Source of the DNA: Archivesica marissinica
Lineage: Eukaryota > Mollusca > Bivalvia > Venerida > Vesicomyidae
Length of the DNA stretch: 64,000 nucleotides
Assembly: GCA_014843695.1 (NCBI GenBank)
Contig: CM026390.1
Coordinates: forward strand, 17,896,942 to 17,960,941
Direction: 5' to 3'
A program made the translations under genes and the position numbers. Shown here piece after piece: positions 10,539-21,800 of this stretch; positions within the stretch are counted from its first letter, which is position 1; every line of letters begins with the position of its first letter. The notes beneath the pieces are model-generated. The model searched no databases and was not told the DNA's origin. It saw only the letters and a list, made by a program, of their open reading frames with translations.

Positions 10539-10798
10539 ATCAAACAAATGAACTCCACGCAAAAATCGACTCAATATTTTTAATCAATAGACCACTAGCG
10601 CATATTTAACATTTATTGATCTGCAATGGTAAAGTTGAAATATATATATTATTGATCTGAAATACATATATATTGCAATATATATATATATATATATTGC
10701 AACTTTACCATTGCAGATCAATAAATGTTAAATATGTGCTAGTGGTCTATTGATTAAAAATATTGAGTCGATTTTTGCGTGGAGTTCATTTGTTTGAT
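10539..10798. repeat. Long palindrome with 99-bp arms
   Basis: 10539-10637 is the reverse complement of 10700-10798 with a single difference (AGCGCAT versus AGCACAT). The centre is 62 bp of TA-rich sequence. A transcript of either strand would fold into a 99-bp duplex. Confidence 0.95.
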
Positions 10799-10979
10799 AT
10801 ATATATGGGAAATCTGTCAAAAGCAAGCTGTCATGCCGTTACCAATCTCTCCAGGTGTTATTAATTACACGTGTGTTAATATGAGAAAATATGTGAAATT
10901 TATGTGATATATGTTTGATATACTAGACTTAGATATACGACTCAGTTGCTATATGCTTCTTCTTTTTTGATCACATTAT

Positions 10980-11228
10980 GGCTGTCCTATTTGCACAATG
11001 ATTGGCGCAGTAGTTAGCACGCTCGCTTCTCACGAATGCAACCCGGTTTCGATCCTCGGCCCTGGAAGTATGTGAGATGGTACGGTGGTCGCCATATTGA
11101 ACAGGTGGGTTTTTCTCCGGGAACTCAGGTTTCCTCCCACACGAATAACCACATTTACACTTTCCTCCGCGCCATCGAGCGTGATTAATATAAGTTGTTT
11201 GCTATAGCTTGTCGCAATCGTTGTAAAC
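10980..11228 (+). mobile_element. SINE family B, copy 2
   Basis: Head degraded in the A box (GATTGGCGCAGTAGTTAGCAC) but with CTCGCTTCTCACGAATGCAA and GGTTTCGATCC. The body is complete and the tail GTGATTAATATAAGTTG is present. It abuts SINE A directly at 11230. Confidence 0.85.
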
Positions 11229-11229
11229 A

Positions 11230-11517
11230 CAGACGGATCTGTAGTCCAGTGGTAGCACGCTGGACTGGTAATCCAGGGATCGCAGGTTTGATCCCCCGTC
11301 TGACCCTAATAAAATTAACAGTCTTTCAGATGGGACTTTAAACCGAGGTCTCGTGTCGGTGCTGTACACCCTCAACTTAAAAGAACCAGAGGAGACTCTG
11401 GAATGGGTCTCTGTCTGTATCATTGCACTATCCTCCAACAATCTAAAATAACTAATCTCTTCAGGAGGCGTCGCTCATATGAGCACCCGGTAGCGACGAT
11501 AAATAAACGTAAAACAC
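11230..11517 (+). mobile_element. SINE family A (tRNA-Thr-like head, Meta-like body), copy 1, full length
   Basis: The head opens CAGACGG and its last head bases CCGTCTG pair with it (acceptor-like). An anticodon arm CTGGA-CTGGTAA-TCCAG reads GGT (Thr). The body has CTTTCAGATGGGAC, TTAAACCGAGGTCTCGTG and AAAAGAACCAGAGGAGACTC. The tail is GGCGTCGCTCATATG ... GATAAATAAACGTAAAACAC. The CTTTCAGATGGGAC block resembles the MetaSINE central domain from memory, unchecked. Confidence 0.9.
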
Positions 11518-11793
11518 ACAATCATTGTAAAATTAAATACAGGTTAAATCATGCAGGTTTTAGTGAATACGTCCATCTCAGTTCTTCTGAAATCCAGATA
11601 TCCAAAATGAACTTAGATAATACAATGAACAGAACTTCTTGAGTTTCAATTAGAAATATATCTATAGAATGATATGATCAGTATCCGCGTGAAATGTGAT
11701 TATATAGCACTTACAAGATACACGATTATTATTAGCCAAACATATTCGTAACACAATAAACATACGTGTATCATACGTATATCATACGTGTAT

Positions 11794-12013
11794 CGCTATG
11801 CCAGTTATAAATATAATGTTTCATTATTATCTCAACTATAGATAGTTACGTTCAACATATCACGTATTGTTGGACCATTTAAATACAATAACATTTACAA
11901 TTTCGCTATGCCAGTTATAAATATAATGTTTCATTATTATCTCAACTATAGATAGTTATGTGCACCATATCACGTATTGTTGGACCATTTAAATCCAATA
12001 ACATTTACAAATT
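11794..12013. repeat. 110-bp tandem duplication
   Basis: CGCTATGCCAGTTATAAATA at 11794 recurs at 11904 and the following 110 bp repeat with a few substitutions (ACGTTCAAC versus ATGTGCACC). Confidence 0.9.
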
Positions 12014-12104
12014 TCAAAGGTTTTTCGTAGTAGCATAATTGTTAAGGCCCATTGCCCCTGTAAGTTCGTATACCAGCAGTGTCTGTCGTGTGCCTGTCGG
12101 GTTG

Positions 12105-12352
12105 TGGCTAAAGTCGGTCCAACCGCATAGGTCATATGGCGACTCTCCAGCTATTATTGGTGGAGGAAGACCCCGGGTGCACATCCAAGCAGTATACGAG
12201 TACCCGGGTATAACCATCGACCTTTCACAAGCCAGCTATTAAGCATCCTCACATGAAAGAATGTCATACCCCAGTGGGATTTGAACCTGCATCAGTGAAG
12301 GGGCAAGTGATTTGGAGTCAGCGACCTCAACAACTCGGCTACGGAGACCCCA
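12105..12352 (-). mobile_element. SINE family F (tRNA-Ser-like head), copy 1
   Basis: On the minus strand it opens with GGGGTCTCCGTAGCCGAG, an anticodon arm with GACTCCAAATCAC, a class-II-length variable region and B box AGGTTCAAATCCC. The body shares CAGCTTAGGTCAT-like and GACTCTCC-GCTA strings with 55130-55300. Confidence 0.65.
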
Positions 12353-12466
12353 CCCCCTATATCAGCACCTATTTGCTAAATAAGTATAGCCATTACCGTA
12401 CTATTCAACTTGCAGTGTAAATACATGCACCATTTACCGACAGAAATACTCACAATTAATACGCAT

Positions 12467-13532
12467 AGTGATATAACTTGTTACGTGTGATATAACTTGG
12501 TACGTGTGATATACCCCGGTACATGTGATATACCCCGGTACATGTGATATACCCCGGTACATGTGATATACCCCGGTACATGTGATATACCCCGGTACAT
12601 GAGATATACCCCGGTACATGAGATATACCCATGTACATGTGATATACCCCGGTACCTGTGATATACCCAGGTACATGTGATATAACTTGGTACGTGTGAT
12701 ATACCCCGGTACGTGTGATATAACCCGGTACGTGTGATATACCCCGGTACATGTGCTATACCCCGGTACATGTGATATACTCCGGTACATGTAATATACC
12801 CCGGTACGTGTGATATACCACGGTACATGAGATATACCCCGGTACATGTGATATACACCGATACATGTGATATACCCCGGTACATGTGATATACCCCGGT
12901 ACATGTGATATACACCGATACATGTGATATACCCCGGTACGTGTGATATACACCGATACATGTGATATACCCCGGTACATGTGATATACCCCGGTACATG
13001 TGATATACACCGATACATGTGACATACCCCGGTACATATGATATACCCCGGTACGTGTGATATACCCCGGCACGTGTGATATACCCCGATATATGTGATA
13101 TATCACGGTACATGTGATATACCTCGGTACATGTGATATACCCCGGTACATGTGGTATACCCCGGTACATGTGATATACCCCGGTACATGTGATATACCC
13201 CGGTACACGTGATATACCCCGGTACATGTGATATACCCATGTACGTGTGATATAACCCTGTACATGTGATATACCCATGTACGTGTGATATAACCCGGTA
13301 CATGTGATATACCCCGGTACATGTGCTATTCCCCGGTACGTGTGATATACCCCGGTACATGTGATATACCCCGGTACATGTGATATAACCCGGTACATGT
13401 TATATACCCAGGTACATGTGATATAACCCGATACATGTGATATACCCTGGTACATGTGATATACCCCGGTACATGTTTTATTCCCCGGTACATGTGATAT
13501 AACCCGGTATATGTGATATACCCCGGTACATG
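12467..13532. repeat. 19-bp satellite array, about 55 copies
   Basis: The unit is GTGATATACCCCGGTACAT with point variants (ACGTG, ACCCG, CATGT, CACCGA). Because 19 is not a multiple of three, the minus strand reads open in all three frames as a 19-residue repeat; these are not genes. Confidence 0.95.
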
Positions 13533-14338
13533 GCACTGGATCCGTACTGTCTGGACTATGCAAAATGAACTATGTGTAATAGTTGAACTCCGCATGAACT
13601 GTACATATCTAACCGTTCATCAGATGAAGTATCTTCAAATATCACTTCTAATTAGACTAACGTATTTCCTGTTTATCTGTGTTCATTAGAACGAACATGC
13701 AGTAAATCAAAACCTTCCTGGAAGTTCTTAGTACAACATGTTGGTTAGACGGTGTTATTGATATGGTGGTCTGGGATTGGTTGAAAAAGTGTAGGGAAGC
13801 CCTTAAGAGTTATTGATACATGAACTGATTGGCCGAGTAGGTATTGTCACAAATATTGAAAATGACTTCTAAATATTAAAATACAATATATGAGCTGCAT
13901 TTTGGAATATTTAAAAATATTTGCAGACTATTTGGTGACAAATAAACAGCATAATTATTATAAATGCAGGTGTCAGTGCAACATTCACCACCAAATTACC
14001 TTCAGAGTAGGGGGTGGGTGCCTTTAGTGGGAAATATAAAAAAACGCAATCGGTCAACCCCATTGAAATTTGACATTTTCCTGTGGCTCAAAGGCCATTC
14101 TGTTGAAAACTACTCTCTTTTGTGCCAAACTATTTTTGGGGGAAATCTAATGACACTGTGTGTTATAATGGTGGCCTATGGAAATTGCAATAGCGGTGTC
14201 TGACCTGTTGGGTTTGTCCAATTATCTGTCCATAGACGTTTCTCTGGAAAGTTGGTATTTGGAAAATACGTGTATGATTGAAATTGGCACTTGGCCTGGA
14301 AGTTGTAATTGTACATTTTTGATATTTAACGCATTTAA
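13533..14338. other. No gene seen
   Basis: AT-rich; ORFs at 13964-14411 show no motif. Confidence 0.55.
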
Positions 14339-14582
14339 ACTTGATTTATTTTACAACGATTCGAAGCAAGTTCTAACAGCTTATATTAATCACTCTCGTT
14401 GGCGCGGATGAAAGCGTATATGTGGTCATTCGTGTGGGAGGAATCCGGAGTACCGGGAGAAAACCCATCTGTCTGATCTGGCGACTACCATACAATCTCA
14501 CATACTTCCCGGTCCGAGGATCGAACCCGGATTGCATTGGTGAGAAGCGAACTCGCTAACCACTGCGCTAATCGGAGAGTCG
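14339..14582 (-). mobile_element. SINE family B, copy 3
   Basis: Minus-strand copy with intact B box GGTTCGATCC and tail (plus-strand TTATATTAATCACTCTCGTT at the low-coordinate side). Confidence 0.85.
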
Positions 14583-14596
14583 GGAAGTTGTATAAC

Positions 14597-14708
14597 CTCT
14601 CTCCAATCTAAAATTCAGCATCAAGCTTCTGATTGGCTGAGCCGTGAGCAAAACTCAGACCCAACCAAATACAATATCACGAGCTTGAGTTTGAAATTGG
14701 AGAGAAAT
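14597..14708. repeat. Imperfect inverted repeat around a CAAGCTT core
   Basis: CTCTCCAAT near 14600 pairs with ATTGGAGAG near 14697; partly matching CAAGCTT / GAGCTTG steps lie inside. It follows SINE B directly. Confidence 0.45.
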
Positions 14709-14730
14709 TCGCTCGCCCATATGGTTCGCA

Positions 14731-14923
14731 GATAGGACTTTAAACCGAGGTCTTGTGTTGGTGTTTTACACCGTGCACGTAAAAGAACCAGAGGATACTC
14801 TGGAATGGGTCTCTGTCTGTATCATTGCACTATCCTCCAAACATCTAAAATGACTAATCTCTTCAGGAGGCGTCGCTCATATGGGCAACCAGTAGCGACA
14901 ATAAATAAACGTAAAAACACAAG
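14731..14923 (+). mobile_element. SINE family A, 5'-truncated copy
   Basis: Begins within the body at AGATAGGACTTTAAACCGAG and runs through the complete tail. Head missing, as expected for incomplete reverse transcription. Confidence 0.85.
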
Positions 14924-14939
14924 ATTTGATTTGTAATAT

Positions 14940-15016
14940 TCATCGAATATTCGAATACTGTTCGAATACCATTTTCGAATATTCGAATATCATTTAGCTA
15001 TTCGGTCCCATCCCTA
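14940..15016. mobile_element. hAT-type MITE end fragment
   Basis: Repeated TTCGAATA/CGAATATTCG strings end in CGGTCCCATCCCTA, whose reverse complement TAGGGATGGGACCG resembles the terminus of the complete element at 47755-48205. The left end is missing. Confidence 0.5.
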
Positions 15017-15613
15017 ATATAAATGTAAGATAACAGTGAGGACATTAAGCCCATTGATGGGTAGTAACTTGTGATATAAGAACACAGATGCTGTCTGTGT
15101 CAAAGAGTATAGTCTCTTGTACGCATATCTGTATTCGAAACTATAATCGCTGTGTTCAGAACAAAGTACCGATGGCTGAACTGAGATATATATAGCATTT
15201 TTCTAGTTTCTTAGCATTGTTCTATGAACTGTGGGTTACGCATCGATATCCGAAAACAACGTATACAACTTGCTGGGAAAATAGGATAGTATGCAAGCTA
15301 AACAATGTTCCAACCGCTGATTAATAGTAACAGACGTTCATCTAATATGCTGGTTCACGCACGTGTTACGTGATGTATCTACATTAAATTGTCTATTAAA
15401 CTGTTTTCTTTTTGTCGGAAAATTCGTAGATGTGTTTATTGTTTTAGTTTGAAGGCCAACCAACACCATTCGTGTTATATGCTATATTGTAGAACAAGAT
15501 GGCGTCATATATCATTTACATTTTAATTATGATAATTGGAATGGAAACCTTCACCTCTACTGGACGCACAGATATACCATATATATTTGAGAATTAGTAT
15601 ACACTAGCACATA
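15017..15613. other. No gene seen
   Basis: Nothing recognised in about 600 bp. Confidence 0.55.
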
Positions 15614-15908
15614 CAGACGGATCTATAGCTCAGTGGTAACACGCTGGACTGGTAATCCAGGGATCGCAGGTTCGATCGCCCGTCTGACCCTAATAAAATT
15701 AACAGTCTTTCAGATGGGACGTTAAACCGAGGTCTCGTGTCGGTGCTTTACATCGTGCACGTAAAAGAACCAGAGGATACACTTGAATGGGTCTCTCTGT
15801 GTATCATTGCACTATCCTCCAAATATCTAAAATGACTAATATCTTCAGGAGGCGTCGCTCATATGGGCAACTGGTAGCGACGATAAATAAACGTAAAAAA
15901 AACAAAAC
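15614..15908 (+). mobile_element. SINE family A, full-length copy
   Basis: CAGACGGATCTATAGCTCAG head with the CTGGACTGGTAATCCAG anticodon arm and B box GGTTCGATC. Complete body and tail, followed by a TA run at about 15928-15960. Confidence 0.9.
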
Positions 15909-15925
15909 AAATACTAGCACAGCAC

Positions 15926-15962
<37 letters not shown>

Positions 15963-15977
15963 TTTAATCATATTTAA

Positions 15978-16575
15978 AGCAGCATTACATCGTATGAAAT
16001 AAAAGATATTTGAAAAATTCAAATTTTACGTATGGGTAGCAATGCTGCTACACATTCTAACATTATACGTTGTATGCTTATGTTCATTTGGTAAACATTG
16101 TTTTTTGCGATAACACAAACTCGAAACCGAAAGTAGGACTTTCCGAGTCGATCGGTCACGCACTTGGTTACAACCGGAACGCATCGTCCGCACTTGCTTA
16201 CATTCGGAATGCATAGTTCCCATTTGTCCCACGTTGTCTTTTTTAATTAAATTACTTGATATGTTGATTCATACCTCTGTTAGCTAAGTCTTTAAGGGAC
16301 ATTTCTACATCCCCGCGAGGGGTTCGACAGTAGAGGAAGATAGATAGTCTTTCATGTTCAAAATGTATACGTTGTTTTCTACATCCTGTGTTGTTTCACG
16401 CATGTGCACTGTGTGTGTTTACATTTCGTGTGTTGATAAACAAATTCGCTTATACGACGGTTTAAATTGATTGGAATGTTATTGTTTCTGAGCGACTATT
16501 TCGATTTTTGTAAACACACACACATTAGTATTTATATTTTACCCCAAACATCCTTTATTACGATGTAATGCTGCT
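15978..16575 (-). mobile_element. TTAA-flanked TIR element, family 1, copy 1 (about 600 bp)
   Basis: Ends AGCAGCATTACATCGTA and TACGATGTAATGCTGCT are exact inverted repeats. Flanks are TTAA (15974-15977) and TTTA (one mutation from TTAA). The whole interior aligns with 27603-28193 in opposite orientation, including TTCCGAGTCGATCGGTCACG and the CCCCGCGAGGGGTTCGAC block. No transposase. Superfamily piggyBac-like by target site only. Confidence 0.88.
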
Positions 16576-16579
16576 TTTA

Positions 16580-16935
16580 GAATGTGCATTTATTGTTCCT
16601 TGGAATTATGACTTTTTCCGTTGTATTGTTAATAGAGGTAGAACAGGAATGTTCGATGATATATGATGCTAATTTTACGTTCAAGTCTTTGTTAAGTAAT
16701 TAGGTACGCTGACAGATACGGCACGTACCTTGTCATTCCTAGTTGTATGCTACTTAACCAGAAGATAAATGGAACGGACATAAGCGCAGCTCTAACTTCC
16801 CGAAAACGCTTCCTCAAAGAAACTCATCTGACACAACTTGGCGATACACATCAACTCATCCTTGGGAACTATACAAACATCTGAATCCTTCTCGGAATTG
16901 TAATGATAGTCAATACTAAACCGTGTAGGGTAGGT
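16580..16935. other. No gene seen
   Basis: Nothing recognised. Confidence 0.55.
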
Positions 16936-17000
16936 GCCCCGTCCGTGGCCGAGGGGTTATGGTCGTGGACTTCAAATCACTTTTGCGATACCCGGATACC
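16936..17000 (+). mobile_element. tRNA-Ser-like SINE head fragment (family F-like)
   Basis: CCCGTCCGTGGCCGAGGGGT followed by GGTCGTGGACTTCAAATCAC resembles the 5' half of a Ser tRNA. The rest of the element is not recognisable. Confidence 0.4.
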
Positions 17001-17195
17001 CGCCCATTCATGAAATAATGCTCTTATACATACTACCGATTAAATGGAACTAAATCAACGATTGTTCAACATTCGATCATGTGAAAGGTCAAAACTATAA
17101 ACCTGACTAAAGGTTGTCGGTTCCAGGGGCGAGTCGGCTATTATTAACCTCGGCCGTTTGGAAAGGGGGTTGTTGGTTTTAGTCGTATCCAGCCG

Positions 17196-17449
<254 letters not shown>

Positions 17450-17918
17450 TTCATCTAATATTTGAAGCTGAATCAATGTAAATTGTTCAAGGATTTATTT
17501 CGCAATCCATTTAACGTACATATGAATAGACTAAATTAATTTGTACGCACCGAAAGCTTAGCAAATCGTTTGACAATCATTGACCTCTTTGGCCTGCTTT
17601 AGCGATGTAATTTAGCACATTTCCCTTATCAGCCGTTACAAAGAACAATATCAAAGGTGCAGATTACCTTTGTATCATAACATGCGTTTCCTTTGGATAG
17701 GCATGCATTGCGCCTGGTAATGATAGAAACACGTGCACATTAAGTTTTATAGTCATTTCTATAAACAACCGGAGGAATGGCAAAACAGTGGTCTTGTTTG
17801 ACTTGTGGTTTGCACTCAGATGATAAAATAAATTGACAATGCGCTGTTGGCAGATCATAATTGAGCTTAGAATAAAATGTGGTGTTCATTCAGAGGTGGT
17901 CCTTATAATAATAGTGAC
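17450..17918. other. No gene seen
   Basis: Nothing recognised. Confidence 0.55.
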
Positions 17919-18080
17919 GGCCTGGTCCAGTGGTAGAGCGTCAGCTTTGGAATAGAACGGTGTCGGGTTCGATACTCGGACAGGCCACGTATGTAGTGTC
18001 ATTGAGCAAGGCGCCTCGAACACATTGCTTGGTACTGGTTAACCGCTTAGATCGGCTAAGTTTCCCAGGAAAAGCATGTA

Positions 18081-18258
18081 CAGTCAAACCTGTGTTAGTG
18101 GTCACCTCTATTAAGCAACCACCCTGGTTTAAGCAGCCAGTTTCAAGTTTCCCTATATGTTGTTTTACTATACATTTAACCTCTATTAAGCAGCCACCTG
18201 TGTTAAGCAGCCACTTTCTCTAACTCCCTTAGATGGCTACTTAAGACAGGTTTGACTG
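18081..18258. mobile_element. MITE with 13-bp TIR and TA duplication (Tc1/mariner type)
   Basis: Ends CAGTCAAACCTGT and ACAGGTTTGACTG are perfect inverted repeats, flanked by TA on both sides (18079-18080, 18259-18260). The interior repeats TTAAGCAGCCACC-like strings. Inserted into SINE C. Confidence 0.9.
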
Positions 18259-18290
18259 TATAGGTCCCCATGAGGTGTTTGACATTAATG

Positions 18291-18387
18291 TGTTTTGCGT
18301 TTATTTATCGTCGCTACCTGTTGCCCATATATGAGCGACGCCTCCTGGAGAGATTAGTCATTTTAGATTTTGGAGGATAGTGCAATG

Positions 18388-18427
<40 letters not shown>

Positions 18428-18605
18428 ATTCCAGAGTCTCCTCTGGTTATTTTACGTGTACGGTGTAAAGCACCGACACGAGACCTCGGTTTAACGTCCC
18501 ATCTGAAAGACTGTTAATGTTATTAGGGTCAGACGGGGGATCGAACCTGCGATCCCTGGATTACCAGTACAGCGTGTTAACCACTGAACTACAGATCCGT
18601 CTGTA
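18291..18605 (-). mobile_element. SINE family A inserted in SINE C with a 12-bp target duplication
   Basis: Minus-strand full-length copy. TTGACATTAATG occurs at 18279-18290 and again at 18606-18617, while the empty site in the other SINE C has it once. A (GA)n microsatellite (about 18393-18423) has expanded inside the body. Confidence 0.92.
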
Positions 18606-18627
18606 TTGACATTAATGGAACATACAT

Positions 18628-18875
18628 ACATACAATATAGTCTAGTCAATGTACATGTATACAGTACGACACAAATTAAAATGTTAATGTCGATCAGATT
18701 AGTTTAATTTAATTTTTTATTTAACACCAATGCTCATCGCCGTTTTAGGTGTGAATTATTTCATCTGATGAAGCCCCTTCCACGCCTGATATCCTGTCCG
18801 GGGGAGGGGGGAGTTGGTCATCCTCCAATGCTAATTGGAAATTAAACTTAAGCTGTCACTGGTACTTGAACCGAA
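18628..18875. other. No gene seen
   Basis: Spacer before the 66-bp array; contains the G-rich run CCGGGGGAGGGGGGAG. Confidence 0.55.
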
Positions 18876-21800
18876 AACTAAGTAAATGTCCTTCCTTCCG
18901 ACCATACAAACCCAAACATATCTCACAGCTAGGACTGTGTGAACTAAGTAAATGTCCTTCCTTCCGACCATACAAACCCAAACATACCTCACAGCTAGGA
19001 CTGTGTGAACTAAGTAAATGTCCTTCCTTCCGACCATACAAACCCAAACATACCTCACAGCTAGGACTGTGTGAACTAAGTAAATGTCCTTCCTTCCGAC
19101 GATACAAACCCAAACATATCTCACAGCTAGCACTGTGTGAACTAAGTAAATGTCCTTCCTTCCGACCATACAAACCCAAACATACCTCACAGCTAGGACT
19201 GTGTGAACTAAGTAAATGTCCTTCCTTCCGACCATACAAACCCAAACATTTCTCACAGCTAGGACTGTGTGAACTAAGTAAATGTCCTTCCCTCCGACCA
19301 TACAAACCCAAACATATCTCACAGCTAGAACTGTGTGAACTAAGTAAATGTCCTTCCTTCCGACAATACAAACCCAAACATATCTCACAGCTAGGACTGT
19401 GTGAACTAAGTAAATGTCCTTCCTTCCGACAATACACACCCAAACATACCTCACAGCTAGGACTGTGTGAACTAAGTAATTGTCCTTCCTTCCGACCATA
19501 CAAACCCAAACATATCTCACAGCTAGGACTGTGTGAACTAAGTCAATATCCTTCCTTCCGACCATATAGACCCAAACATATCTCACAGCTAGGACTGTGT
19601 GAACTAAGTAAATGTTCTTCCTTCCGACGATACAAACCCAAACATATCTCACAGCTAGGACTGTGAGAACTAAGTAAATGTCCTTCCTTCCGACCATACA
19701 AACCCAAACATATCTCACAGCTAGGACTGTGTGAACTAAGTAAATGTCCTTCCTTCCGACCATACAAACCCAAACATATCTCACAGTTAGCACTGTGTGA
19801 ACTAAGTAAATGTCCTTCCTTCCGACCATCCAAACTCAAACATACCTCACAGCTAGGACTGTGTGAACTAAGTAAATGTCCTTACTTCCGACCATAAACC
19901 CAAACATATCTCACAGCTAGGACTGTGTGAACTAAGTAAATGTCCTTCCTTCCGACCATACAAACCCAAACATATCTCACAGCTAGGACTGTGTGAACTA
20001 AGTAAATGTCCTTCCTTCCGACCATACAAACCCAAACATACCTCACAGCTAGGACTGTGTGAACTAAGTAATTGTCCTTCCTTCCGACGATACAAACCCA
20101 AACATATCTCACAGCTAGGACTGTGTGAACTAAGTCAATATCCTTCCTTCCGACCATATAGACCCAAACATATCTCACAGCTAGGACTGTGTGAACTAAG
20201 TAAATGTTCTTCCTTCCGACGATACAAACCCAAACATATCTCACAGCTAGGACTGTGTGAACTAAGTAAATGTCCTTCCTTCCGACCATACAAACCCAAA
20301 CATATCTCACAGCTAGGACTGTGTGAACTAAGTCAATATCCGTCCTTCCGACCATACAAACCCAAACATATCTCACAGCTAGGACTGTGTGAACTAAGTA
20401 AATGTCCTTCCTTCCGACCATACAAACCCAAACATATCTCACAGTTAGCACTGTGTGAACTAAGTAAATGTCCTTCCTTCCGACGATACAAACCCAAACA
20501 TATCTCACAGTTAGGACTGTGTGAACTAAGTAAATGTCCTTCCTTCCCTCCGACCATACAAACCCACACATATCTCACAGCTAGCACTGTGTGAACTAAG
20601 CAAATGTCCTTCCTTCCTTCCGACGATACAAACCCAAACATATCTCACAGCTAGGACTGTGTGAACTAAGTAAATGTCCTTCCTTCCGACCATACAAACC
20701 CAAACATATCTCACAGCTAGGACTGTGTGACCTAAGTCAATATCCTTCCTTCCGACCATATAGACCCAAGCATATCTCACAGCTAGGACTGTGTGAACTA
20801 AGTAAATGTCCTTCCTTCCTACCATACAAACCCAAACATATCTCACAGCTAGGACTGTGTGAACTAAGTAAATGTCCTTCCTTCCGACCATACAAACCCA
20901 AACATATCTCACAGCTAGGACTGAGTGAACTAAGTAAATGTCCTTCCTTCCGAACATACAAACCCAAACATATATCACAGCTAGCACTGTGTGAACTAAG
21001 TAAATGTCCTTCCTTCCACATACAAACCCAAACATATCTCACAGCTAGGACTGTGTGAACTAAGTAAATGTCTTTCCTTCCGAAGATACAAACCCAAACA
21101 TATCTCACAGCTAGGACTGTGTGAACTAAGTAAATGTCCTTCCTTCCGACCATACAAACCCAAACATATCTCACAGCTAGGACTGTGTGAACTAAGTAAA
21201 TATCCTTCCTTCCGACCATACAAACCCAAACATATCTCACAGCTAGGACTGTGTGAACTAAGTAAATGTCCTTCCTTCCGACGATACAAACCCAAACATA
21301 TCTCACAGCTAGGACTGTGTGAACTAAGTAAATGTCCTTCCTTCCGACCATACAAACCCAAACATACCTCACAGCTAGGACTGTGTGAACTAAGTAAATG
21401 TCCTTCCTTCCGACCATACAAACCCAAACATACCTCACAGCTAGGACTGTGTGAACTAAGTAAATGTCCTTCCTTCCGACGATACAAACCCAAACATATC
21501 TCACAGCTAGGACTGTGTGAACTAAGTAAATGTCCTTCCTTCCGACCATACAAACCCAAACATATCTCACAGCTAGGACTGTGTGAACTAAGTAAATGTC
21601 CTTCCTTCCGAACATACAAACCCAAACATATCTCACAGCTAGGACTGTGTGAACTAAGTAAATGTCCTTCCTTCCGACCATACAGACCCAAACATATCTC
21701 ACAGCTAGGACTGTGTGAACTAAGTCAATATCCTTCCTTCCGACCATATAGACCCAAACATATCTCACAGCTAGGACTGTGTGAACTAAGTAAATGTTCT

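Larger units (their letters stand above)
17919..18627 (+). mobile_element. SINE family C (tRNA-Pro-like head), split by two later insertions
   Basis: Head GGCCTGGTCCAGTGGTAGAG, anticodon position about TGG, B box GGGTTCGATAC; body GTAGTGTCATTGAGCAAGG and TACTGGTTAACCGCTTAG. SINE pieces are 17919-18080, 18259-18290 and 18606-18627. The uninterrupted copy at 28476-28690 shows the original join at both breaks. Confidence 0.88.

Noticed and set aside
11230..11300. Genuine tRNA-Thr gene
   Set aside because: The tRNA-like head is joined to a SINE body that recurs many times in the window, and the arms are not all well paired. The same holds for the heads of the other SINE families.
12434..13595. 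Minus-strand ORFs up to 360 codons in the 19-bp array
   Set aside because: All three frames encode the same 19-residue cycle because the unit has no stops; no independent coding signal.
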